From Pseudomonas nitroreducens NBRC 12694 (GTDB lineage: Bacteria > Pseudomonadota > Gammaproteobacteria > Pseudomonadales > Pseudomonadaceae), in NCBI RefSeq assembly GCF_002091755.1, contig NZ_BDAI01000006.1, forward strand, positions 1 to 64,000: DNA of 64,000 nucleotides, in the 5' to 3' direction. The notes beneath the pieces are model-generated. The model was not told the origin of the DNA and did no database searches. It was given only the letters and a program-made list of their open reading frames with translations. Shown here piece after piece: positions 8,426-15,638 of the stretch (position 1 is its first letter; every line of letters begins with the position of its first letter). A program made the position numbers and the translations under genes.

Positions 8426-9661
8426 TCAGGCGCCGAGTTCGCTGAAAGACAGGAACGGCAGCGGCTCGCCGGCGTGCAGGGTGCGCCCGGCCTCCACCAC
8501 CGCCAGGCCATCGGCCCAGCTCGCCGCGCGCAGCATGGCCGAGCCTTGCTGCGGGTGCAGGCAGATGCGCGCCACGCCGCTGGCATCGAGTTCCAAGCGC
8601 GCGCGCAGGTACTGGCGGCGCGAGTTGGCGGCGGGCCAGTCGAAGCCTGCCGGCAACGTCACCGGCAGCGTCTGCACGTCACTACGCCCCTGGGCGCGCC
8701 AGAGGAACGGCCGCGCGACGACCAGGGCGGTGACCAGGGCCGCGGCAGGGTTGCCCGGCAGACCGATCCACGGTTTGCCCGAAACACTGCCAAAAGCCAG
8801 TGGCTTGCCCGGCTGCATTTTCAACTTCCACAGGTGCAGCTCGCCCAGTTCGCGGATCGCCTGCTTGAGGTAATCGCGGTCCCCCACGGAGACACCGCCG
8901 CTGGTGATCAGCACGTCCCATTCGGACGCAGCGAGGCTCAGCGCATCGCGGCTGGCCGCCAGGGTGTCGGCGAGCACGCCGTAGTCATGCACTTCGATGC
9001 CCCAACCGCGCAGCAGTGCGCCGATGCTGAAGCGGTTGGCGTTGTAGATCTGCCCCTGCGCCAGCGGCTCGCCGGGCTCGCGCAGCTCGTCGCCGCTGCT
9101 CAGCAGGCAGACCCGCAACGGCCGGTAAACCGCGACGCGATCCAGCCCGACGCTGGCCAGCAGGCCGATGTCCTGGGCGCGCAGTTTCTGTCCGGCACTG
9201 AGCAGGGCCTCACCGCTGCGGAGCTCTTCACCACGCCGGCGCACATGGCTGCCGAGGGCTACCTGGGGAACCAGCAAACGTTCGCCCTCGACCTCGCAGT
9301 ACTCCTGAGCGATCACGCTGTCGGCACCCGGTGGTAGCGGCGCGCCGGTGAAGATGCGCATGGCCTGGCCCGGTTGCAGCGCAACGTCGGCGGCATCGCC
9401 CGCGGCGATGTAGCCGGCGATCTTCAGCCGCGCGCCGGCTTCTCCCGTGTCGTCGCTGCGCAGGGCGTAGCCGTCCATCGCGCTGTTGTCCCACAGGGGC
9501 AGGTCGATGGGCGAGCGGATGTCCTGCGCGAGGACGCGACCCAGGGCGCTTTCCAGGTCGACGTGTACGGTCGGCGGCGCCACGGGAGCGAAATCCATCA
9601 GCGCGGCGATGGCCTCGTCCACCGGGCGCAGGCCGGCGCCGGAACAGCCGCAGCCGCTCAC
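8426..9661 (-). CDS. moeA: molybdopterin molybdenumtransferase MoeA
   Basis: A 411-aa enzyme that inserts molybdate into adenylated molybdopterin. The N-terminal MoeA region (NSAMDGYALR around residues 60-69) is followed by the MoCF domain with the typical ITSGGVSVGDRDYLK and GKPWIGLPGNPAAAL motifs, then the C-terminal beta-barrel domain. Translation begins with GTG at 9661, overlapping the moaB stop by four bases, so the two are coupled. The N-terminus carries an unusual short cysteine-rich stretch (SGCGCSG). It supplies cofactor for the nearby nitrate reductase pathway. Confidence 0.92.
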   Translation of the reverse strand: MSGCGCSGAGLRPVDEAIAALMDFAPVAPPTVHVDLESALGRVLAQDIRSPIDLPLWDNSAMDGYALRSDDTGEAGARLKIAGYIAAGDAADVALQPGQAMRIFTGAPLPPGADSVIAQEYCEVEGERLLVPQVALGSHVRRRGEELRSGEALLSAGQKLRAQDIGLLASVGLDRVAVYRPLRVCLLSSGDELREPGEPLAQGQIYNANRFSIGALLRGWGIEVHDYGVLADTLAASRDALSLAASEWDVLITSGGVSVGDRDYLKQAIRELGELHLWKLKMQPGKPLAFGSVSGKPWIGLPGNPAAALVTALVVARPFLWRAQGRSDVQTLPVTLPAGFDWPAANSRRQYLRARLELDASGVARICLHPQQGSAMLRAASWADGLAVVEAGRTLHAGEPLPFLSFSELGA

Positions 9662-10212
9662 GAGCGGGTACCGCAGGCCAGCACCGGGCGCTCGGGCAGG
9701 CGCTTGAGATGAGGAACGAAATTGCAGGGCTTGGTGCGGCTGTCCAACTGCTGGACGAGGATCTTTTCCCAGGCCGTCAGGCAGGCGCCGGTGGAGCCGG
9801 GCAGGCAGCAGATCAGCGTGCCGTTGGTGATACCGGCGATGGCGCGGGACTGGATGGTGGAAGTGCCGATTTCCTCGCGGGAAATCTGCCGGAACAGTTC
9901 ACCGAAGCCGTCCACGGTGCGCTCCAGCAGGGGTGCCACGGCCTGCGGGGTGTTGTCACGCAGGGTGAAGCCGGTGCCGCCGGTGATCAGGCCGATCTGG
10001 ACTTTGGGATCGGCGATCCAGGCCGAGACCACAGCGCGAATCTGGTAGATATCGTCGATCACCAGCCGACGCTCGGCGAGGGCATGGCCGGCACGCTGCA
10101 GGGAGGTGACCAGGGCCTGGCCGGAGGTATCGTTGTGCAGGCTGCGGGTATCGCTGACGGTGAGGACAGCGATCTCCAGCGGCTGGAATTCCGGGGTGCT
10201 GAGATGGCTCAT
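9658..10212 (-). CDS. moaB: molybdopterin adenylyltransferase MoaB
   Basis: A 184-aa MogA/MoaB family enzyme that adenylates molybdopterin before metal insertion. The family signature is visible as ITGGTGFTLRDNTPQA, preceded by the TVSDTRSLHNDTSGQ loop near the N-terminus. The ATG at 10212 gives the usual start (MSHLSTPEF); the frame is open upstream but reads through repeat DNA there. It opens the moaB-moeA-ubiUVT group and is separated from moaE by a 243-bp gap holding a palindromic repeat. Confidence 0.92.
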   Translation of the reverse strand: MSHLSTPEFQPLEIAVLTVSDTRSLHNDTSGQALVTSLQRAGHALAERRLVIDDIYQIRAVVSAWIADPKVQIGLITGGTGFTLRDNTPQAVAPLLERTVDGFGELFRQISREEIGTSTIQSRAIAGITNGTLICCLPGSTGACLTAWEKILVQQLDSRTKPCNFVPHLKRLPERPVLACGTRS

Positions 10213-10332
10213 AAGGGGGCTCTCCGATTCGGAGCAAAAAGGCTGGCGCCAGCCTGCGCCCGTACTCCCCTGCCGCCCATTCCTCCTCGGAGGTACTGCC
10301 CCGGCGCGTGCGGGGCATCGCCGCTCAGCAGA

Positions 10333-10434
10333 GACGGCGGATAAAGCGTTCCGCTTTATCCGCCCTACGTGGAGCGCCGTCGTAGCTTCCGGACAAACCC
10401 TAGGGCGCACAACGCCTCCGGCGTTATCCGCCAG
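10333..10434. repeat. REP-like palindrome, family A (paired element)
   Basis: GGCGGATAAAGCG faces CGCTTTATCCGCC, and about 45 bp further TAGGGCGCACAACGCC faces GGCGTTATCCGCC. The units match those at 5465 and 44042 but in the opposite order. The element fills most of the gap between moaE and moaB, and could be where the moaCDE transcript is ended or trimmed. Confidence 0.7.
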
Positions 10435-10455
10435 CCGTCACCGGTAGAGACTGGA

Positions 10456-10908
10456 TCAGCTCTTCCAGCGCTCGGCGGCGGCCTGATCACTGCAACGGCC
10501 CTCGACCCAGCGCGGGCCGTCGCTGGTGTCTTCCTTCTTCCAGAACGGCGCGCGGGTCTTGAGGTAGTCCATGACGAAGTTGCAGGCATCGAACGCTGCC
10601 TGGCGGTGGGCACTGGCGGCGCCGACGAAGACGATGGGCTCGCCCGGTTCCAGGCGGCCGATGCGGTGGAGGATTTCCAGGCGCAACAGCGGCCAGCGCT
10701 GGTTGGCTTCCACTTCGATCTTTTCCAGCGCCTTCTCGGTCATGCCGGCGTAGTGCTCGAGGAACATGCCGCCCACTTCGCGCCCATCGTTGAAGTCGCG
10801 CACGTAGCCGACGAAACCGACCACCGCGCCCACGCCGACATTGGCGGCGTGCATCGCATTGAGTTCGGCGCCCGGATCGAACGCCGCGGGCTGGACGCGG
10901 ATCGCCAT
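10456..10908 (-). CDS. moaE: molybdopterin synthase catalytic subunit MoaE
   Basis: A 150-aa protein that, with thiocarboxylated MoaD, converts cyclic pyranopterin monophosphate into molybdopterin. Recognisable features are GAVVGFVGYVRDFNDG near residues 25-40, the EHYAGMTEK segment, HRIGRLEPGE and the lysine-rich C-terminal active-site region (YLKTRAPFWKKE). The start at 10908 gives the usual MAIRVQ N-terminus. moaE begins 4 bp after the moaD stop. Confidence 0.93.
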   Translation of the reverse strand: MAIRVQPAAFDPGAELNAMHAANVGVGAVVGFVGYVRDFNDGREVGGMFLEHYAGMTEKALEKIEVEANQRWPLLRLEILHRIGRLEPGEPIVFVGAASAHRQAAFDACNFVMDYLKTRAPFWKKEDTSDGPRWVEGRCSDQAAAERWKS

Positions 10909-10912
10909 GGGC

Positions 10913-11161
10913 TCAGCCTCCGGTAACGGTGGGGAAGAACGCCACCTCGTCGCCATCGGCGAGGGGCTCATCCAGGGAGCACAGCTCCTGGTTGCGTGCG
11001 CACATCAGGTTCTGCTCGCCGAGCACGTCCCAGGCGCCGCCGCGCTCCAGCAGCAGGCGCCGCAGGTCGTCGAGGCTGGCCAGGGAAGCGCTCCAGTTCA
11101 GTTGCTCGCCATCGAGACCGAGGGCTTCGCGGTAACGGGCGAAGTACTGCACGCGGATCAT
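10913..11161 (-). CDS. moaD: molybdopterin synthase sulfur carrier MoaD
   Basis: An 82-aa ubiquitin-fold sulphur carrier. It ends in the obligatory Gly-Gly (FFPTVTGG), the site of thiocarboxylation used by MoaE. The start at 11161 (MIRVQYFARYREALG) is the standard family start and overlaps the moaC stop by four bases. The gene lies inside the tightly packed moaC-moaD-moaE transcript. Confidence 0.93.
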   Translation of the reverse strand: MIRVQYFARYREALGLDGEQLNWSASLASLDDLRRLLLERGGAWDVLGEQNLMCARNQELCSLDEPLADGDEVAFFPTVTGG

Positions 11162-11649
11162 GGGGTGTCTCCTGCGGAACTGTCTGTCGCCACGTAATGG
11201 CCGCTCTTGCCGCCGAGCTTCTCCAGCACCCGCACGCTGTCGATGGTCATGCCGCGGTCCACGGCCTTGCACATGTCGTAGATGGTCAGCGCAGCGACGC
11301 TGGCGGCGGTCAGCGCTTCCATCTCCACGCCGGTCTGCCCGGCCAGCTTGCAGCGGGCGACTATGTGCACCGTGTCTTCACCCTCGGCGGCCAGTTCGAC
11401 CTTGACGCTGGTGAGCAGCAGCGGGTGGCACAGCGGAATCAGTTCATGGGTCTTCTTGGCTGCCTGGATGCCGGCGATGCGCGCCACGGCGAACACGTCG
11501 CCCTTGGGGTGGCCGCCGTCCTGGATCAGTTGCAGGGTCGCCGGGAGCATGCGCACCCGGGCTTCGGCCACGGCTTCACGGGACGTCACGGCTTTTTCGG
11601 TGACATCGACCATATTGGCGCGGCCCTGGGAATCGAGATGGGTCAGCAC
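11158..11649 (-). CDS. moaC: cyclic pyranopterin monophosphate synthase MoaC
   Basis: A 163-aa enzyme of the first step of molybdenum-cofactor synthesis, acting after the radical-SAM protein MoaA (not in this window). The family motifs HELIPLCHPLLLT and GVEMEALTAASVAALTIYDMCKAVD are intact. The start at 11649 is a GTG giving the usual MLTHLDSQGRANMVDV N-terminus, with GGAGA ahead; an internal ATG at 11613 is the alternative. It is first in the moaCDE cluster. Confidence 0.93.
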   Translation of the reverse strand: MLTHLDSQGRANMVDVTEKAVTSREAVAEARVRMLPATLQLIQDGGHPKGDVFAVARIAGIQAAKKTHELIPLCHPLLLTSVKVELAAEGEDTVHIVARCKLAGQTGVEMEALTAASVAALTIYDMCKAVDRGMTIDSVRVLEKLGGKSGHYVATDSSAGDTP

Positions 11650-11738
11650 GGGTGGGCACTCTCCGGAGAATCAGGGGAACAGTTTAACCCCGGCGCGCGG
11701 GGCCGGCAGACCGGCGAGCGGCGCGTTGGGGGGGAGGA

Positions 11739-11748
11739 TTGTATACAA
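11739..11748. promoter_or_regulatory. TTGTATACAA palindrome upstream of moaC
   Basis: A perfect 10-bp palindrome about 90 bp before the moaC start. Operators of GntR-type regulators can look like this, and the sequence could alternatively contain a -10 element. No regulator gene for it is visible nearby. Confidence 0.3.
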
Positions 11749-11786
11749 GAAGAGGTATGCGCGGGCTACCGCCGGCGTCGCCAGGG

Positions 11787-11855
11787 TTCGCGAGCAAGCT
11801 CGCTCCTACAAGAGCATGTCGCGCCGGACCTTGGGGAGCGAGCGTGCTCGCGAAC
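11787..11855. repeat. REP-like palindrome, family B
   Basis: TTCGCGAGCAAGCTCGCTCC and GGAGCGAGCGTGCTCGCGAA lie 22 bp apart in inverted orientation. The same arms recur at 36607, 44156 and (half only) 46164. It sits between the phoH-like stop and the moaC start. Confidence 0.75.
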
Positions 11856-11869
11856 AACCTGGAAGCAGG

Positions 11870-11897
11870 AATAAAGAGGCCCGCCAGATGGCGGGCC
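11870..11897 (-). terminator. intrinsic terminator of the PIN-PhoH gene
   Basis: On the minus strand GGCCCGCC-ATCT-GGCGGGCC forms a perfect 8-bp stem followed by TCTTTATT, 23 bp after the stop codon at 11920. Confidence 0.75.
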
Positions 11898-11919
11898 CTG
11901 CTGAGTGGGTGGAAGTGGC

Positions 11920-13311
11920 CTACATGTGCGCTTCGGCGAACTCCGCCAGCACCGAGCGCGGCACCCCTTGCAGGGTCACGTGCACGCCGTGGGGGAAGTC
12001 CTTGAAGCGTTCGGTCAGGTAGGTCAGGCCGGAGCTGGTGGCCGACAGGTAGGGGGTGTCGATCTGCGCCAGGTTGCCCAGGCAGATCACCTTCGAACCG
12101 TTGCCCGCCCGGGTGATGATGGTCTTCATCTGGTGCGGGGTGAGGTTCTGGCACTCGTCGATCAGGATCAGGCTCTGCTGGAAGCTGCGGCCGCGGATGT
12201 AGTTCAGCGATTTGAACTGCAGCGGCACCTTGCTGAGGATGTAGTCGACGCTGCCGTGGGTGCACTCGTCGTCCGAATGCAGGGCTTCGAGGTTGTCGGT
12301 GATCGCGCCGAGCCAGGGCTCCATCTTCTCCGCCTCGGTGCCGGGCAGGAAGCCGATGTCCTCGTCCAGGCCCTGCACGCTGCGAGTCGCGATGATGCGC
12401 TTGTAGCGTTTGGTGACCATGGTCTGCTCGATGGCGGCGGCCAGCGCGAGGATGGTCTTGCCCGAGCCCGCAGCGCCGGACAGGTTGACCAGGTGGATGT
12501 CCGGGTCCAGCAGCGCATACAGCGCCAGCGACTGGTACACGTCGCGCGGACGCAGGCCCCAGGCTTCCTGGTGCAGCAGCGGCTCCTGGTGCAGGTCGAG
12601 GATGGTCAGCTCGTCCTGGTCGATCCCCTTGATCCAGCCGACGAACCCCTGCTCATCGACGATGAACTCGTTGATGTGGACCGCCGGCAGGTTGTCGGTG
12701 AGTTGCACGCGGTGCCAGGTGCGCCCGCGGTCCTGGCGGGTCTCCACCTTGCTGACGCGGTCCCAGAACGATCCGCTCAGCGAGTGGTAGCCACGCGACA
12801 GCAGGTTGATGTCATCGACCAGCTGGTCGGTGTGGTAGTCCTCGGCAAATACCCCACAGGCACGCGCCTTCAGGCGCATGTTGATGTCCTTGGTGACCAG
12901 CACCACGCGCTTGCTGCTATGGCGACTCTTCAGCTCCACCAGCTGGTTGATGATCTTGTTGTCGTTCAGGTGCTCGGGCAGCCAGGTGATCGGCTCGGCG
13001 CGCTTGCTCATGAGGATCGACAGGCTGCCGCAGGGGCCGCTCTTGCCGCGCTGGATGGGCACGCCATCCTCTACCTGCTCGGGCGAGGCTTCGCCCAGTA
13101 CCGAGTCGATCAGACGGATCGCCTGGCGACATTCCGCGGCCACGGTGTGTTTGCCGGTCTTGAGCTTGTCCAGTTCCTCCAGCACCGTCATCGGGATGGC
13201 GACGTGGTGCTCCTGGAAATTCAGCAAGGCGTTGGGATCGTGGATCAGGACGTTGGTGTCGAGGACGTACAGGGTGGGCTGGGTGGGGCGGGAGCGTCCG
13301 TGGTCATCCAT
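11920..13311 (-). CDS. PIN domain-PhoH family ATPase
   Basis: A 463-aa cytoplasmic fusion. An N-terminal PIN RNase-like domain (LYVLDTNVLIHDPNAL at residues 13-28, further acidic residues later) is joined to a C-terminal PhoH ATPase with Walker A GAAGSGKT (about residue 260) and Walker B LILIDECQNLTPHQMK. PIN-PhoH proteins are thought to unwind and cut RNA; the physiological target here is unknown. The start at 13311 (MDDHGRSRP) is two codons from a second ATG; the open frame continues upstream with a composition unlike coding sequence. It is a single-gene unit with its own terminator. Confidence 0.85.
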   Translation of the reverse strand: MDDHGRSRPTQPTLYVLDTNVLIHDPNALLNFQEHHVAIPMTVLEELDKLKTGKHTVAAECRQAIRLIDSVLGEASPEQVEDGVPIQRGKSGPCGSLSILMSKRAEPITWLPEHLNDNKIINQLVELKSRHSSKRVVLVTKDINMRLKARACGVFAEDYHTDQLVDDINLLSRGYHSLSGSFWDRVSKVETRQDRGRTWHRVQLTDNLPAVHINEFIVDEQGFVGWIKGIDQDELTILDLHQEPLLHQEAWGLRPRDVYQSLALYALLDPDIHLVNLSGAAGSGKTILALAAAIEQTMVTKRYKRIIATRSVQGLDEDIGFLPGTEAEKMEPWLGAITDNLEALHSDDECTHGSVDYILSKVPLQFKSLNYIRGRSFQQSLILIDECQNLTPHQMKTIITRAGNGSKVICLGNLAQIDTPYLSATSSGLTYLTERFKDFPHGVHVTLQGVPRSVLAEFAEAHM

Positions 13312-13793
13312 ACGCGGGTCACCTCTTGTGGGGGCGTTCGACGGAATGCCGCTACAGCGCTCCGCCGTGCTGCGAACCACCTGCTCTCGAAGCCTGGGAT
13401 CAGGGCAGGAATCGAGAGAACTGCAAGAAGAGGACGGGCCGGGCCGGGGCCGCCACCTGTCTGCAGGGTTCGGCGGTCTACGTCTCAACAAATACAGGAA
13501 AAAACATGACGATAAAAAGTCTTTTTCCTTCCTAAGGAAGTTTTTTTCGTCGTACGACGAAATACCTTGGCGAGGGCCTCGGACAGCGCTAGTTTTAGGG
13601 GTCCCACCTCCCGCGTTTCCCTGCCTTTCCCTCGACGGATCAGTCCCTTAGCCCTTCGCCACGGCAACTTGCGCCGCGCCAGGCCCTGGCTCTGCGTCCG
13701 CGCCCTCCTCTATAGAGAGGCTAATCGTCCCCATAGGTGGAGCCAACGCCCGCGACTCCTTACAATCGCCGCTCGCTTGTAGGAGACCGCACG
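13312..13793. other. 482-bp gap, AT-rich promoter region between phoH-like gene and yaaA
   Basis: No credible gene is present. The stretch 13490-13565 is much more AT-rich than its surroundings and probably carries the phoH-like promoter on the minus strand. It contains a short hairpin (CTTCC-TAA-GGAAG, 13528-13540) followed by seven T, and an 18-bp perfect palindrome at 13545-13562. A 10-bp palindrome CTCTATAGAG is at 13708-13717, upstream of yaaA. Confidence 0.6.
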
Positions 13794-14573
13794 ATGCTGA
13801 TGGTGATTTCCCCCGCCAAGACCCTGGACTACGACACCGCGCCGGTGACGCAGCGCTTCACCCTGCCCGAGCACCTGGACGACGCGCAGGAGCTGATCGG
13901 CATCCTGCGGGAACTGGCCCCGGCACAGATCGCCGAACTGATGCACCTGTCGGACAAGCTGGCCGGCCTCAATGCCGCGCGCTTCGGCAGCTGGCACCCG
14001 GAGTTCACCCAGGCCAATGCCAAGCAGGCGCTGCTGGCCTTCAAGGGCGACGTCTACACCGGCATGCAGGCCGAGGACTTCAGCGAAGACGACTTCGATT
14101 TCGCCCAGCAGCACTTGCGCATGCTTTCCGGCCTTTACGGCGTGCTGCGGCCGCTGGACCTGATGCAGCCCTACCGCCTGGAGATGGGCACCAAGCTGGC
14201 CAACGCCCGCGGCAAGGACCTCTACGCCTTCTGGGGTGAGCGCATCAGCGGCTGGCTGAACGAGTCCCTGGCCGAACAGGGCGACGATGTGCTGCTCAAC
14301 CTGGCCTCCAACGAGTATTTCGGCGCGGTGAAGCGCAAGGCGCTGAACGCGCGGGTGATCGACACCGAGTTCAAGGACCTGAAGAACGGCCAGTACAAGA
14401 TCATCAGCTTCTACGCCAAGAAGGCCCGCGGGATGATGGCGCGCTACGTGATCAAGGAGCGCCTGAGCAACCCCGAAGGCCTGAAGGACTTCAACTACGC
14501 GGGTTACGCCTACAGTGCCGAGCACTCCAAGGCGGACCAGCTGGTGTTCCTGCGCGACCACGCCGACGACTAA
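13794..14573 (+). CDS. yaaA: peroxide stress protein YaaA
   Basis: A 259-aa protein of the YaaA/DUF328 family, a DNA-binding protein that in E. coli limits free iron and protects DNA during peroxide stress. The N-terminal LMVISPAKTLDYD and the C-terminal KKARGMMARYVIKERL and NYAGYAYS motifs are intact and full length. The start at 13794 follows AGGAG by nine bases. It is transcribed alone and ends in a strong terminator. Confidence 0.9.
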   Translation: MLMVISPAKTLDYDTAPVTQRFTLPEHLDDAQELIGILRELAPAQIAELMHLSDKLAGLNAARFGSWHPEFTQANAKQALLAFKGDVYTGMQAEDFSEDDFDFAQQHLRMLSGLYGVLRPLDLMQPYRLEMGTKLANARGKDLYAFWGERISGWLNESLAEQGDDVLLNLASNEYFGAVKRKALNARVIDTEFKDLKNGQYKIISFYAKKARGMMARYVIKERLSNPEGLKDFNYAGYAYSAEHSKADQLVFLRDHADD

Positions 14574-14594
14574 GTTGCCCCACCTGCTGCACCG

Positions 14595-14620
14595 AACGGG
14601 AGCCCTGAGGCTCCCGTTTT
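14595..14620 (+). terminator. intrinsic terminator after yaaA
   Basis: A perfect 10-bp stem AACGGGAGCC/GGCTCCCGTT with a CTGA loop is followed by TTTTCGTTT, 21 bp after the yaaA stop. Confidence 0.88.
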
Positions 14621-14842
14621 CGTTTCGATCCCCCCTTCCTGTCGGGCGCGCGAGCGTCGGTGGGGCGCCTCGATGGTGCGGTGACGCCGGTTACTGAGCC
14701 CGCACGCCCCGCAAAAACCTGCCTGATACCAAGTGGCCTGTAAGCCATTGACCATGGAACTGCGCGGTCACGGGGGCCTGAACTGTACGTTTACTGCTCA
14801 AAACACCCCCTAATGCCCACACAGTGAAAATGGTCAAAATGA

Positions 14843-14854
14843 CCGTTCGTCTGC
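14843..14854 (+). promoter_or_regulatory. AlgR binding site upstream of algD
   Basis: CCGTTCGTCTGC is identical to the known AlgR far-upstream site of P. aeruginosa algD. It lies about 380 bp before the predicted start of transcription. Confidence 0.78.
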
Positions 14855-14946
14855 TTCGGGATTAATCGTGAGAAATTTTTTCCGCCATCCGAACCGACCG
14901 GATGGATGGAAATCGTCCCGATTCGCTCCTGCCCTTGTAATCCATT

Positions 14947-14960
14947 GGCCATTAACAGCC
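14947..14960 (+). promoter_or_regulatory. AmrZ (AlgZ) binding site upstream of algD
   Basis: GGCCATTAACAGCC differs by one base from the AmrZ site I recall for P. aeruginosa algD (GGCCATTACCAGCC). It lies about 275 bp before the predicted transcription start, close to the published position of about -280. A related half-site, GGCCATTAA, occurs at 15122. Confidence 0.68.
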
Positions 14961-15192
14961 CTTGGCCATGACATGCATTTCACGATTGCACTTTGCAAGA
15001 GAGAAAGCTGAACGGCAGCTGAACGAATGTCTTACCGACGATACACGGTCGTTTTTAACGAAAAATTCAATGGAACTTTTCCTGACCATGCACTTTGCAC
15101 TGGAAAGGCCAAGTCGCGAATGGCCATTAATCCAGCATCAAGTGATATCAATTGGATATTTCAAATCATTTCCGAGGCGGGATGAGCGGAAG

Positions 15193-15220
15193 GAACTAAC
15201 CGCATTTGAGATAAATCCTA
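15193..15220 (+). promoter_or_regulatory. AlgU (sigma-22) promoter of algD
   Basis: GAACTA and TCCTA are separated by 17 bp, fitting the AlgU consensus GAACTT-N16/17-TCtgA. The P. aeruginosa algD promoter also uses TCCTA as its -10. Transcription would start near 15227 and leave a leader of about 410 nt. Confidence 0.68.
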
Positions 15221-15638
15221 TTTGCGCAACGATCATCGATGGCGACCAGAAAGTGCCTCGGTGAGAAATTGGAGATTAGGTTCCAAGGTTATTTCGATTG
15301 GCAATCAGCGATTGAACTAAGCACCTAACCCAATGAAAAAACTGAACTTTTCAGATGACGAGGCAATCATCTAACCAGACTTGAGCACGCCAGGACGGAG
15401 AGCGCACCAACTTTGCAATCCGCCTGAAACATAACAGGGCAACTATTAAAAGTTCGCCCCAAGACTGTGCTCGAAAGTTTAGCACTCGATTCCCATGCCT
15501 GCCTGGAAGGAAGTACGGAAGAACTCGAAAGAGCATCTTCCGAGGGTTCACTCAACCTGAATAAAGCGCCCTTCGGGGCACCCTTTAAAAACGCCCACGG
15601 GCAACTTAAACAGTTCGACCATTGAAGAGGTGAATGCG

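Larger units (their letters stand above)
14621..15638 (+). promoter_or_regulatory. algD upstream control region and leader
   Basis: About 1 kb without a credible gene, clearly more AT-rich than the flanking DNA. It holds the far-upstream AlgR site, an AmrZ site, an AlgU promoter and a transcribed leader of about 410 nt before algD. This layout (remote activator sites, long leader) is the known architecture of algD in P. aeruginosa. A 100-codon open frame at 14962-15264 crosses the promoter and looks accidental. Confidence 0.8.

Noticed and set aside
13312..13491. In-frame upstream extension of PIN-PhoH as an antitoxin or extra domain
   Set aside because: The extension is Arg/Pro/Ser-rich with no family resemblance, and a normal start exists at 13311.
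15073..15078. GAACTT as an alternative AlgU -35 for algD
   Set aside because: No TCtgA-like -10 lies at 16-17 bp spacing; the GAACTA/TCCTA pair at 15193-15220 fits better. The GAACTT at 15344 was set aside for the same reason.
14962..15264. 100-codon open frame upstream of algD
   Set aside because: It crosses the AlgU promoter, has no ribosome-binding site or family resemblance, and its composition follows the AT-rich control region.
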